Position numbers and translations under genes: made by a program
Part shown: one piece after another, positions 14,300-22,270 of the stretch
Layout: the number at the start of each line of letters is the position of its first letter
How positions within the stretch are numbered: the stretch's first letter is position 1
From: Candidatus Aenigmatarchaeota archaeon
GTDB taxonomy: Archaea; Aenigmatarchaeota; Aenigmatarchaeia; GW2011-AR5
Reading direction: 5' to 3'
Assembly: GCA_016180925.1 (NCBI GenBank)
Contig: JACPAH010000013.1
Span: 1 to 35,563, forward strand
DNA: 35,563 nucleotides
Notes under the pieces: model-generated
Seen by the model: only the letters and a program-made list of their open reading frames with translations
Database searches by the model: none
What the model was told of the DNA's origin: nothing

Positions 14300-14563
14300 C
14301 TAGATTATCTTCTCGCCTGTCTTCTGGTCTATTATGTGTATGACGTTGACAGGGCATGATTCAGCAGCTTCCTTGTTGCACTTTATGTCGTCAAACTCGA
14401 GCTCCTCGAGAACGATTTCGTCCCCTTCCTTGGTCTCCTTCGAGCCCACAAGGTCCGACTTGCCGTCGTCAGGGCTCATCGTCCACGAACCCGGGCAAAC
14501 GGCTGCGCATGCTCCGCATCCTATGCAGTTCGGCCTGTCGTGCTCGATTTTCCAGTTGGACAT
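14300..14563 (-). CDS. Ferredoxin with [4Fe-4S]-type motif
   Basis: An 87-residue electron carrier. The N-terminal motif CIGCGACAAVCP provides Cys13, Cys16, Cys19 and Cys23; Cys62 and Cys70 (SCPVNVIHI) lie in the second half, an arrangement typical of the single- or seven-iron ferredoxins of archaea. The acidic middle (EGDEIVLEELEFDD) is also typical. The first gene of the ferredoxin-peroxiredoxin-aquaporin operon, it has an AT-rich promoter (TTTAAA near 14586) on its minus-strand side. The ferredoxin at 28975 is a paralogue with fewer cysteines and the same C-terminal pattern (VIHI ... KTGEKII). Confidence 0.9.
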   Translation of the reverse strand: MSNWKIEHDRPNCIGCGACAAVCPGSWTMSPDDGKSDLVGSKETKEGDEIVLEELEFDDIKCNKEAAESCPVNVIHIIDQKTGEKII

Positions 14564-14626
14564 ACAATCAACTTTTCCGCATACGATTTAAAGGTTTTTA
14601 TGCTTTCAAAAAGTGCTAAAAGTTCA

Positions 14627-15226
14627 TCACTTTGCCGCCGCGAAATGCTCATTGACTTTATCCCAATTGATTACATTGAAGAATGCAGCGACATACTCGT
14701 TGCGCCTGCTCTGGTACTTTAGGTAAAAGGCGTGCTCCCAGACATCAATGCCCAGCAGCGGAGTCTTGCCTTCGCTCAGCGGGCTGTCCTGATTGGCGGT
14801 GCTCATTATATCGAGCTTGCCATTATGAGAGATAAGCCAGGCCCATCCGCTGCCGAATCTTCCCATAGCAGCGTTAGTGAATTCTTCCTTGAACTTATCA
14901 AAGCTGCCGAACCTCTTCTCTATCGCGCCGAGGACTTCGCCCTCGCATTTGACGTCTTTCTTCAGGATATCCCAGAAAAACGAGTGATTGGCGTGCCCGC
15001 CGCCATGGTTCCTGACAGCGGTGCGTATGCTTTCCGGCACGGAATTGAGGTCGCTCACAAGCTCTTCAACGCTTTTTTGCTTCAGGGCATCGTGGCCCTC
15101 AAGCGCCGCATTGAGCTTGTCTATGTAAGCCTGGTGGTGCTTCGTGTGGTGTATGCGCATGGTCTGCTCGTCTATGAAAGGCTCCAGCGCGTTATATCCG
15201 TAAGGAAGCTGCGGTAAAACATGCAT
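14627..15226 (-). CDS. sodA: Fe/Mn superoxide dismutase
   Basis: Converts superoxide to O2 and H2O2. In 199 residues all four metal ligands are visible: His26 ([10 protein letters not shown]), His81 (HANHSFFW), Asp161 and His165 ([10 protein letters not shown]). Gly77 with Gln146 (STANQDSPL) is the combination seen in manganese-type enzymes, so Mn or cambialistic use is more likely than strict Fe. ATG 15226 has GAGGTG six bases upstream. The promoter contains an 18-bp perfect palindrome just downstream of the TATA element, nearly identical to one in front of the Tes gene. The H2O2 it produces would be handled by the peroxiredoxins nearby. Confidence 0.96.
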   Translation of the reverse strand: MHVLPQLPYGYNALEPFIDEQTMRIHHTKHHQAYIDKLNAALEGHDALKQKSVEELVSDLNSVPESIRTAVRNHGGGHANHSFFWDILKKDVKCEGEVLGAIEKRFGSFDKFKEEFTNAAMGRFGSGWAWLISHNGKLDIMSTANQDSPLSEGKTPLLGIDVWEHAFYLKYQSRRNEYVAAFFNVINWDKVNEHFAAAK

Positions 15227-15247
15227 CTAAATCACCTCAAATCCCTG

Positions 15248-15279
15248 TTTTTAGAAATTTCTAAAAGTTATAATATATA
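15248..15279 (-). promoter_or_regulatory. Superoxide dismutase promoter with palindromic operator
   Basis: The perfect palindrome TTTTAGAAATTTCTAAAA occupies 15249-15266. On the minus strand it follows directly after the TATA-like TATATTATAAC (15268-15278) and covers the expected start of transcription, so a bound protein would act as a repressor. The same arrangement and nearly the same sequence occur at 31217-31243 before the Tes gene. Confidence 0.6.
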
Positions 15280-15318
15280 GTTATAAGACTAAACATATAT
15301 AAAACTATTGTGATGTTC

Positions 15319-15936
15319 ATGAAGAAAAAACCGAAGCTCAGGATCATGGTCGCCGGCGACTTCCATGGCAACAAGAAAACTGTCGAGAAGCTGGTTGAAA
15401 AGGCCGAAAAGTACAAAGTAGACGTAGTCATTATAACAGGTGATGTGACCGCCTTCGATGTGGACAAGGAAGGTATGATAGGTCCTTTCCTGAAGAAAGG
15501 GAAGAAGGTCCTGTTCATCGGCGGCAACCACGACAGCGCAGAGACCATAGAGCAGATAGAGAAAGAATACAAGATACCGAATCTCCAGAAATACGCAGTG
15601 ACAATAAATGATGTAGGTTTCTTCGGCTCAGGCGGCGGGAACATAGGAATAAACTACGTGCCAGACAAGGAGATGTTCAAGGCGATAAGAAACGGCTTCA
15701 GCTACGTGAAGAATGCCAAAACGAAAGTAATGGTCACGCACGTGCATCCGAAGGGCAGCCTCATAGAGAAATTCTCTTTCCCAGGCAGCGAGGCCGTGAC
15801 CAAGGCCATTTACGAGATGAAGCCCGATATAGAAGTGTGCGGGCACATCCACGAGCTCGAGGGGGCCGTTGAAGTGATGGGCAGCACAAGAGTCGTGTGC
15901 GTCGGTTCCTCGGGGAAGATAATTGATATCGACTAA
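15319..15936 (+). CDS. Calcineurin-like metallophosphoesterase
   Basis: A two-metal phosphoesterase of about 205 residues in the Icc/COG2129-like archaeal group. The full motif set is present: GDFHG (13-17), GDVT (41-44), GGNHD (68-72), THVHPKG and GHIHE. Such proteins hydrolyse phosphomonoesters, phosphodiesters or nucleotides; the substrate cannot be told from sequence. ATG 15319 is preferred over GTG 15310 and ATG 15313 because TATATAAA at 15295-15302 is about 21 bases before it, fitting a leaderless start. Its stop overlaps the convergent MtnA-like gene by four bases. Confidence 0.87.
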   Translation: MKKKPKLRIMVAGDFHGNKKTVEKLVEKAEKYKVDVVIITGDVTAFDVDKEGMIGPFLKKGKKVLFIGGNHDSAETIEQIEKEYKIPNLQKYAVTINDVGFFGSGGGNIGINYVPDKEMFKAIRNGFSYVKNAKTKVMVTHVHPKGSLIEKFSFPGSEAVTKAIYEMKPDIEVCGHIHELEGAVEVMGSTRVVCVGSSGKIIDID

Positions 15937-16979
15937 GAAAACAGGCTTCTGACAGCTTCTTCACTGGGCTTTATTATTCCCTTTTCAGTTATAATGCCGG
16001 TAATCAGCTCAGCCGGCGTGACGTCGAATGCGGGATTCAAGGCGCCGGAACCTGGGGAACACACCAAAACCTTCCGCATGACACCTTCCTCATCAGGACC
16101 CGTCTGATATAGCACTTCGTCCTCGCTTCTTTCCTCTATAGGTATGGCATCTCCTGTTTCACAATCAAGGTCGAATGTGGATGTCGGGGCCGCAACATAG
16201 AAAGGCACCCCGAACCTTGCTGCGCATATGGCTCTCTCATACGTTCCTATCTTGTTTGCCGTATCGCCGTTTGCTGCTATCCTGTCGGCGCCCACTATCA
16301 TCATGTCTACCATGCCTCTTGACATACAATGCGCCCCAGCATTGTCCGGGATGATTGCGTGCGGGACACCTTCATTCCTGAGTTCCCATGCAGTGAGCCT
16401 TGCACCCTGGCTCCTTGGCCTCGTCTCGTCCGCATAAACAAAAACATTCTTCCCGCTTCTATGCGCAACATATACCGGAGACAGCGCACTTCCGAAATCG
16501 ACAAACGCAAGCCATCCTGCATTACAATGCGTCTCTATTCTAAAGCCGTCTTCTATCAGCATGTTCCCATTCTCGCCTATCCTCATGCAATTTTCTGCAT
16601 CCTCATCCGCTATTCTCTGCGCCTCTTCCAAAGCAGTCCGGGCAGGTTTTTTCGAGCCGGCAGCAGAATTATAGACGCGGTTTGCGGCATAGAAAAGGTT
16701 CTGCGCTGTCGGCCGTGTTGCTTCTAAACATCTCTTGGCTTCGTCAACATATTTCATGTTTTCATCGGATTCCAGGAACGCCTGGGCCATACCATAGCCG
16801 GCCGAGGCGCCTATCGCACCGGCCCCCCTCACTATCATCGTTTTTATGGCCATGCAGGTATCTGCATGAGTCCTCGCCTCATATATTTCAAAGGAAAACG
16901 GCAGCTTGTTCTGCTCTATGAAATTCACCGAAGAACCAGACATCCACACGGTTCTGTAGTCCTTTCCACCGACTTTCAT
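15933..16979 (-). CDS. mtnA: S-methyl-5-thioribose-1-phosphate isomerase (MtnA)
   Basis: Aldose-ketose isomerase of the eIF2B-like family acting in methionine salvage, or in archaeal shunts that recycle methylthio- or deoxyribose phosphates. Visible are RGAGAIGASAGYG (from residue 51), ETHCNAGWLA with the catalytic Cys152 and GADRIAANGDTANKIGTY with the catalytic Asp232. These cysteine and aspartate residues separate MtnA from regulatory eIF2B subunits and from ribose-1,5-bisphosphate isomerase. ATG 16979 gives a family-typical 348 residues, and an ATTAAAA element lies about 25 bases upstream; the longer frame to 17012 would include the promoter. Confidence 0.92.
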   Translation of the reverse strand: MKVGGKDYRTVWMSGSSVNFIEQNKLPFSFEIYEARTHADTCMAIKTMIVRGAGAIGASAGYGMAQAFLESDENMKYVDEAKRCLEATRPTAQNLFYAANRVYNSAAGSKKPARTALEEAQRIADEDAENCMRIGENGNMLIEDGFRIETHCNAGWLAFVDFGSALSPVYVAHRSGKNVFVYADETRPRSQGARLTAWELRNEGVPHAIIPDNAGAHCMSRGMVDMMIVGADRIAANGDTANKIGTYERAICAARFGVPFYVAAPTSTFDLDCETGDAIPIEERSEDEVLYQTGPDEEGVMRKVLVCSPGSGALNPAFDVTPAELITGIITEKGIIKPSEEAVRSLFS

Positions 16980-17074
16980 GATTTCATAATAAAACGAGCC
17001 TTTTAATTTCAATCATAGCCGCTATACGAAGAAAATCTTTATAATGCTTAGTGTCAGCGTCTTATACTAAACCT

Positions 17075-17767
17075 TCAAATCTCATCTATTGCTTTTTCTA
17101 ATAGACGATTATGATAATCAACCGCCCAGTTCCTCATCAATAATGCCTGAGGTACGTTTCTGGTGTATGAAGAACAAAAAGCGCTTACAGCAAGATACGT
17201 TCCTAGGACACTTTCTTTATGAACCTTTTGTGTCAAAGCAGTCCGGTGTTCATATTCCAGCATAGTTTCGTGTGGTATTAGAAGGCGGTCGTCTTCATGA
17301 GTACTCCCATAAATGATTCCGACATTTGGCGCTATCTCAACTTCATCTATCTCTGCAATATTTCCATGTTCCTCCAGTACAATACCATTTGTTATACAAA
17401 CCATAGGGCAGAGTCCTATTTCATATGGTTCAGGTTCGTCCAATTCCCATCTCATCGAAAGAACCTCATTGAAAGGAGAAAAAGTAAATCTCCATCCATC
17501 ATTCCATCGCCTATATTCATCTAATTTTAATGAAGGACGTGTATGATAGCCCATCGATATCAGAGCTTCGATGTATGCACCAGAATCTGTTTCAAAATGC
17601 TCCCTGATCGCCCTCAAGGCTTCCATTGCATACGTCTCATCGGTCAAAACGGAACCATCAAGCCTTAGGACTTCGGGATGTGCTGGAACAACTGCCTGAC
17701 AGCCATCCACATTATCTTTTATTTGTATCAATAATTGCCTTCTGTCAAGCGGCGTCAGTATTTTCAC
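17075..17767 (-). CDS. Unrecognised acidic protein (230 aa)
   Basis: I do not recognise this family. The protein is soluble, acidic and has several histidines and aromatic residues. Recognisable landmarks are ALISMGYHTRPSLKLDEYRRW (about 68-88), ELDEPEPYEIGLCPMVCITNG and EHGNIAEIDEVEIAPNVGIIYG, which read like alternating strands of a beta-rich fold. The start is probably GTG 17767: no ATG is near it, there is no ribosome site, and TATATAAG lies about 25 bases upstream, as expected for a leaderless message. Codon use is more AT-rich than most neighbours. It lies downstream of the RHH gene on the same strand but has its own promoter. Confidence 0.55.
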   Translation of the reverse strand: MKILTPLDRRQLLIQIKDNVDGCQAVVPAHPEVLRLDGSVLTDETYAMEALRAIREHFETDSGAYIEALISMGYHTRPSLKLDEYRRWNDGWRFTFSPFNEVLSMRWELDEPEPYEIGLCPMVCITNGIVLEEHGNIAEIDEVEIAPNVGIIYGSTHEDDRLLIPHETMLEYEHRTALTQKVHKESVLGTYLAVSAFCSSYTRNVPQALLMRNWAVDYHNRLLEKAIDEI

Positions 17768-17796
17768 TATTAATCCATCGTAAAAACCCTTATATA

Positions 17797-17982
17797 TCAG
17801 TGCCTTATCCTGAACTTCTTCTTTATGCCGCCGTGCACAACACCTTCAATTGCCTTCACAGACTTCAGGTACTCATACAGGGCTATTCTCGACATCTCGC
17901 TTTCCTTCAGACCCAGCCTCTCGCACACACCCTTCAGGATTTGATGGGTTTCATCCGGAACTTTGTATCTTATATATCCCAT
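17797..17982 (-). CDS. Ribbon-helix-helix DNA-binding protein
   Basis: A 61-residue protein with the RHH layout: a short strand GYIRYKVPDETHQ (residues 2-14), helix 1 ILKGVCERLGLK and helix 2 ESEMSRIALYEYLKSV, then a basic tail (IKKKFRIRH). Small RHH proteins dimerise and insert the paired strand into the major groove at repeated short sites. Here three TGATGTAT half-sites lie immediately upstream, between its TATA box and start codon, so autoregulation is very likely. No toxin partner is obvious; the downstream unknown gene is a candidate only by position. It may also control the divergent oxidoreductase operon. Confidence 0.75.
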   Translation of the reverse strand: MGYIRYKVPDETHQILKGVCERLGLKESEMSRIALYEYLKSVKAIEGVVHGGIKKKFRIRH

Positions 17983-17984
17983 AT

Positions 17985-18028
17985 ATACATCAACTATACA
18001 TCATGATGTATTATTAAAGTATTTAAAT
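17985..18028. promoter_or_regulatory. RHH operator cluster and shared divergent promoter
   Basis: ATACATCA occurs at 17985-17992 and 17996-18003, with its inverse TGATGTAT at 18004-18011, giving a 16-bp perfect palindrome plus one extra direct half-site 11 bases away (one helical turn). TTTAAAT at about 18022-18028 can serve as the TATA box for the RHH gene on the minus strand and, being symmetric, for the oxidoreductase operon on the plus strand. Confidence 0.6.
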
Positions 18029-18050
18029 GAAAATGGAAAAGAATATAAGT

Positions 18051-18234
18051 TATGAGGGGAACTATTTGTATTCAACTTTTATGTACAACGGCATTGAAAA
18101 CCTCCAATGGAACGAAGTTCCATTGATGGATGAAACACAATGCCGTTGACATGACAAAGATGTTAGAAACCGGCATCTTTAGATGCCGGAGATATAAACA
18201 TCTTTGCTCATAGTTGCGCAATATCTGTGATAAG
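18051..18234 (+). promoter_or_regulatory. Nested-hairpin leader of the 2-oxoacid oxidoreductase operon
   Basis: Candidate TATA boxes are TTTAAAT (18022-18028) and AATATAAG (18043-18050). Two double hairpins follow. The first has an outer stem CAACGGCATTG/CAATGCCGTTG (18086-18096 with 18138-18148) around CAATGGAAC/GTTCCATTG (18105-18125, loop GAA). The second has an outer stem CAAAGATGTT/AACATCTTTG (18155-18164 with 18197-18206) around CCGGCATCT/AGATGCCGG (18170-18189, loop TT). Two short frames coincide with them: 18081-18149 (22 codons) and 18151-18213 (20 codons). The oxidoreductase starts 21 bases later. Confidence 0.68.
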
Positions 18235-20019
18235 ATGAGAAATAAATTCTCCTGGAAAATAGCCGGCGAAGCCGGAGACGGCATACTAAATGCAGGCCTC
18301 ATGTTTGCGAGGATGTGCATGAGGGGAGGGCTGAATGTCTTTGCGTCGGCCGAATACCCGTCTCTCATAAGGGGCGGCCACAACCATCTTGACGTCATAG
18401 CCGACGAGGAGCCTCTGTTCGCCCACACCAAATACACCGACGTCCTTGTCGCGCTAAACAAGGAATCCGTCGAGAAGCACGCCGGCAAGGTGTCGCAGAA
18501 TGGCGGCATAATCTACGACGGCGACAAGCTGCAGATAGACAAGAACGAAATACGCGATGACATAAAGCTTTTCCCCATGCCGCTCCTGAAGCTCGCAGAG
18601 CAGAACGGCGGAAAAATAATGAGGAACGTCGTGGCCATGGGTGCGACAGTGGCTCTGATAGACTACGACATAGAGCTTTTCAACCAGGTGATAAAGGACA
18701 ATTTCGGCAGGAAGAAAGGCGAGGAGATAGCGAACTCAAATATCGGGGCCGCAAAAGCCGGCTATGATTACGTGAAGCAGAATTTCAAGTTCGACTACAG
18801 GCTCCAGAAAAGGACAGGCAAGGACACCATATTCATGTCCGGGAACGAGGCTGTAGTCGCCGGGGCCATAAAAGCAGGATGCAAATTCCTGTCGGCGTAT
18901 CCGATGACGCCGGCGACATCTGTCATGACCACGATGGCAACCCAGGAGAAAAATTATAACATAGTCGTAAAGCATACTGAGGACGAGATAGCTGCCATAA
19001 ACATGGCCATAGGCGCCGCTTACGCAGGAACAAGGGCTATGACATGCACATCCGGAGGCGGATTCTGTTTAATGGTTGAAGGTCTGGGGCTTGCAGCGCA
19101 GACCGAGGTTCCGATTGTAATAGTGGAGGCCCAGCGACCCGGGCCTGCAACCGGAATGGCAACGCACACCGGACAAGGCGACCTGAGATTCGTCATGCAC
19201 GCATCAACAGACGAATCACCGCGCGCCATAATTGCGCCGGGCGACCAGGAAGAATGCTTCCACAGGACGATAGATGCATTCAACGTGGCGGAGAAATACC
19301 AGATGCCTGTCTTCGTACTGACGGACAAATATCTTGGCGAAAGCTACAAGTCAATGCCCATATTCGACACTTCGAACGTGTCAATAGACAGGGGAAAGCT
19401 CCTCACCCAGGAGAACCTCAACGACATGAAGGACTTCAAGAGATACCAGCTGACAGAAGACGGAATATCGCCAAGAAGCATTCCGTCACAGAGCGGCGGC
19501 CAGCACACAGCAAGCAGCTACGAGCATGACGAGGAAGGCTACGAGCGCGAGGAGGAGGAAATACGCGTCCAGATGCACCACAAGAGGTTCAGGAAATTCG
19601 AGAACCTTAAGAGAGAACTGCCTCCGCCCCAATTCTTCGGTGACAAGGACGCAGACGTGACGATAATTTCATGGGGCTCAACAAAAGGCCCGATACTTCA
19701 GGCAATGAGAAAGCTCGGGCAGAAAGGCATAAAGACCAATTTCTGCCAGATAGTATATCTCAGCCCGTTCCCAAATGAGCATGTGGGTAGAATAATAAGG
19801 AACGCAAAACGCACGGTGATAATAGAGAACAACAAGACATCCCAGCTCTCGGGAATAATAAAGGAACTCACAGGCCTTGACACAGACTACAGAATACTGA
19901 AATACGACGGAAGACCGTTTTACCCGGAGGAAATAGTCCATGGGATAAAGGACGTAGTTGAAAAGAACAGCTCGAAGGAGATAATATTCAGCAAGAACGC
20001 GGTCGTAGAAGCCAGATGA
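18235..20019 (+). CDS. 2-oxoacid:ferredoxin oxidoreductase, fused gamma-alpha subunit
   Basis: The large subunit of a two-subunit OFOR that oxidatively decarboxylates a 2-oxoacid to acyl-CoA with ferredoxin as acceptor. Residues 1 to about 190 are the gamma domain (KIAGEAGDGILNAG, YPSLIRGGHN); residues from about 200 form the alpha TPP-pyrimidine domain with the YPMTPAT motif at about 222. The C-terminal part holds the transketolase-C-like domain (IISWGSTKGPI, FCQIVYLSPFP). The fused form is typical of 2-oxoglutarate or broad-specificity enzymes in archaea. ATG 18235 is preferred over TTG 18214; a GTGAT precedes it. The beta subunit begins 11 bases after its stop. Confidence 0.93.
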   Translation: MRNKFSWKIAGEAGDGILNAGLMFARMCMRGGLNVFASAEYPSLIRGGHNHLDVIADEEPLFAHTKYTDVLVALNKESVEKHAGKVSQNGGIIYDGDKLQIDKNEIRDDIKLFPMPLLKLAEQNGGKIMRNVVAMGATVALIDYDIELFNQVIKDNFGRKKGEEIANSNIGAAKAGYDYVKQNFKFDYRLQKRTGKDTIFMSGNEAVVAGAIKAGCKFLSAYPMTPATSVMTTMATQEKNYNIVVKHTEDEIAAINMAIGAAYAGTRAMTCTSGGGFCLMVEGLGLAAQTEVPIVIVEAQRPGPATGMATHTGQGDLRFVMHASTDESPRAIIAPGDQEECFHRTIDAFNVAEKYQMPVFVLTDKYLGESYKSMPIFDTSNVSIDRGKLLTQENLNDMKDFKRYQLTEDGISPRSIPSQSGGQHTASSYEHDEEGYEREEEEIRVQMHHKRFRKFENLKRELPPPQFFGDKDADVTIISWGSTKGPILQAMRKLGQKGIKTNFCQIVYLSPFPNEHVGRIIRNAKRTVIIENNKTSQLSGIIKELTGLDTDYRILKYDGRPFYPEEIVHGIKDVVEKNSSKEIIFSKNAVVEAR

Positions 20020-20029
20020 GGTGCATGAA

Positions 20030-21985
20030 ATGTCAGTAACAAAAACTTTGGAAAAAGGGGCGACGGTGGCGGAGCTTACGACAAAGGAAGCGCCTACATG
20101 GTGCATGGGCTGCGGCGATTTTTCCATACTGTCGGTGCTGAAGCTTTCCATAGCTGAAGCGAAGCTTGACCCTGCGAGCACAGTGATAGTATCAGGCATA
20201 GGATGCCTGCCGCCCGAAGAAATGGTCTCTGTCGGCCATGATTGGGTACCAATATCGGAATTGGGGGGCAACGATGTGATAATAAATGGAGATGGAAAAT
20301 TTGCAGATATTGCATTCAAAACAATAAATCATTTCGAGGGAAACATGATTGAAATCACCCCATTTGTCTCCCCTTTCAACTCGTTTAGGCTTACACCAGA
20401 ACATCCTGTTTTGTGTGTGCGTAGAAAAAGTATAAGAACAAGAAATCATGTCGACAAGAAAAAATTAGCCAAAATAGAGCCTCATTTCGAAGATGCTGAA
20501 AATCTTGAAAAAGGCGATTATATTGTTTTTAATTGGAATAGAGAAGTTAAAGATAGTGAGATGTACACGAAAGACTTCTGCAGGCTTATTGGCTATTATT
20601 TAGCCGAGGGTTATGTAAACGAAGGCGGAGGAAGAAATCGCGATAGCGCTAATGTAAGTTTTGCACTAAATAGCAATGAAAAAGAAATTATAGATGATAT
20701 TTCAAGGCTTTCATTGGTTCTCACAGGAAAAAAGCCATATATAAGAAACAGGGAAAATATCGGAAATGTTACAGAAATCACGATATGTTCTAAAAAACTC
20801 GCGCTTCTCTTAAAGAGGATATGCGGAAAAGGCGCTGGAAATAAAAAAGTTGTTGAAGAAATTATGGTTCTGCCGGCCGAAAAACAGAAAGAGATTATTG
20901 ATGCTTACTTCGAAGGCGACGGTTATTCAGATACTGAAACTCTAGGAAAACATCCCCATTTTCGCGCCAATACACTGTCGGTATTCCTCGCTATTCAAAT
21001 GCAGGAAATGCTTGCAAGATCGGGTATTTTCGCTTCTATTTATAGAAAAAAAATGAAACCTCATGTATACAAAGGAAGAGTAATCAGACCTTCAGGAGAT
21101 CAGTACTATATTGCATATCAACCAGAAAAGGAATTCAGCTCGGTACAAAAAATAAATCATGGTTTTCTTATCCCAATAAAAAACATCAATAAGTCTCACT
21201 ATGAAGGGCTTGTTCATAATCTTGAGACCATAAACGATCCGCATTCCTATCTCGTAAAGGGATTTGTTGTTCATAACTGTGGTTCCAAGACCAATCATTT
21301 CATAAAGACATACGGATTCGAAGGGCTTCATGGAAGAGCCTTGCCCGTTGCAACCGGCATAAAGATAGCAAACCATAATCTGAACGTCATAATCGTAACC
21401 GGCGACGGGGACGGATACGGAATAGGCGGCAACCATTTCATACATGCCGCGCGCCGGAACCTCAACATGACATACATAATCCAGAACAACGAGGTCTACG
21501 GGCTCACGAAAGGGCAGACATCACCCACGAGCGAAAAGGGGTTCAAGTCGAATTCGACGCCCCAGGGCGCTCTCGAAGAGCCTGTGAATCCGCTGGCTCT
21601 CGCGATAACTATGGGCGCGACATTCGTCGCCAGGGGATACGCGCTCGACATTCCCGGGCTGAAGAAAATGATGGCCGAAGCGATAAACCACAACGGCTTC
21701 GCTGTCGTTGACGTTTTCCAGCCGTGCTCCACTTACAACAAGATAAACACCCCGGACTGGTACAAGGCAAGGATATTCAAGCTGGATGACTCATATGATG
21801 CTTCCAACAAGGTCAAGGCATTCGAAATGGCAAACACATGGGGCGACAGGATACCCACAGGCGTTCTTTACAGGGAGCAGAAACCGACATACGAGGGCGG
21901 GCTGCCTCAGATAAGCGAGAAGCCCCTGGCAGAGCAGGACATAGAAAATATCGATATATCCATGTTCCTCGACAGATTCAAGTAA
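20030..21985 (+). CDS. 2-oxoacid:ferredoxin oxidoreductase beta subunit, intein-containing
   Basis: The TPP-binding beta subunit. The extein has about 293 residues: TWCMGCGD with Cys25/Cys28 for the [4Fe-4S] cluster, VSGIG at residues 54-58, then after the intein CGSKTNHF, GLHGRALPVATG, the TPP/Mg motif GDGDGYGIGGN and the EVYGLTKGQTSPTS loop. The intein occupies residues 59-416 and must splice for activity because it separates VSGIG from the conserved Cys that completes the cluster site. ATG 20030 is chosen because GAGGTG (20018-20023) precedes it; GTG 20021 is part of that site. It is followed by a 2[4Fe-4S] ferredoxin that may serve as the delta subunit or acceptor. Confidence 0.95.
   Translation: MSVTKTLEKGATVAELTTKEAPTWCMGCGDFSILSVLKLSIAEAKLDPASTVIVSGIGCLPPEEMVSVGHDWVPISELGGNDVIINGDGKFADIAFKTINHFEGNMIEITPFVSPFNSFRLTPEHPVLCVRRKSIRTRNHVDKKKLAKIEPHFEDAENLEKGDYIVFNWNREVKDSEMYTKDFCRLIGYYLAEGYVNEGGGRNRDSANVSFALNSNEKEIIDDISRLSLVLTGKKPYIRNRENIGNVTEITICSKKLALLLKRICGKGAGNKKVVEEIMVLPAEKQKEIIDAYFEGDGYSDTETLGKHPHFRANTLSVFLAIQMQEMLARSGIFASIYRKKMKPHVYKGRVIRPSGDQYYIAYQPEKEFSSVQKINHGFLIPIKNINKSHYEGLVHNLETINDPHSYLVKGFVVHNCGSKTNHFIKTYGFEGLHGRALPVATGIKIANHNLNVIIVTGDGDGYGIGGNHFIHAARRNLNMTYIIQNNEVYGLTKGQTSPTSEKGFKSNSTPQGALEEPVNPLALAITMGATFVARGYALDIPGLKKMMAEAINHNGFAVVDVFQPCSTYNKINTPDWYKARIFKLDDSYDASNKVKAFEMANTWGDRIPTGVLYREQKPTYEGGLPQISEKPLAEQDIENIDISMFLDRFK
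20204..21277 (+). mobile_element. Intein with LAGLIDADG homing endonuclease in the OFOR beta subunit
   Basis: A 358-residue in-frame insertion beginning at Cys (CLPPEEMVSVGHDWVPI, block A) and ending VVHN before a Cys +1 residue (block G). The block B TxxH is in RLTPEHPVLC, and the block F-like segment is NDPHSYLVKGF. Two dodecapeptide motifs of a DOD endonuclease are present, LIGYYLAEG (about intein residue 127) and AYFEGDGY (about 230), so it is potentially a homing-competent element. Its base composition is clearly more AT-rich than the extein, consistent with horizontal arrival. The site is the conserved cluster-ligating Cys of the host enzyme. Confidence 0.93.
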
Positions 21986-22039
21986 GTATTAAATGCGTTT
22001 CCGCTTTAATTAAGATATTCCAAAAATGGTGTGAACAAG

Positions 22040-22270
22040 ATGCTCGAAGTCAACGATTCAAGATGCATAGCATGCGGCGGCTGCGTCGGGGTGTGCCCTG
22101 TCGATGCGCTGGAGCTCGACCAGGGAAGGGACATCCTGGTGGACAACAAAAAATGCATAGACTGCCAGATATGCGTCAGGTTCTGCCCTGTCGGGGCGCT
22201 CAAGGTGTTTGATAAAGACATGAAGGAGAAGCCGCTGACTTTGATAAAGCTTCCGTCAAAGGGGTTCTGA
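22040..22270 (+). CDS. 2[4Fe-4S] ferredoxin (OFOR delta-like)
   Basis: A 76-residue bacterial-type ferredoxin with two complete cluster motifs, CIACGGCVGVCP and CIDCQICVRFCP, carrying eight cysteines. It follows the oxidoreductase beta subunit and precedes geranylgeranyl reductase, so it is well placed as the electron acceptor of the first and donor for the second. A TTTAATTAAG element near 22003-22012 could give a separate transcript. GGTGTG at 22028-22033 is the ribosome site for ATG 22040; the GTG at 22031 lies inside it and is unlikely to be the start. Confidence 0.92.
   Translation: MLEVNDSRCIACGGCVGVCPVDALELDQGRDILVDNKKCIDCQICVRFCPVGALKVFDKDMKEKPLTLIKLPSKGF

Noticed and set aside
17075-17767. 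A toxin partner for the RHH protein at 17797
   Set aside because: The gene has its own promoter, is 230 residues long and matches no toxin family I recognise; adjacency alone is insufficient.
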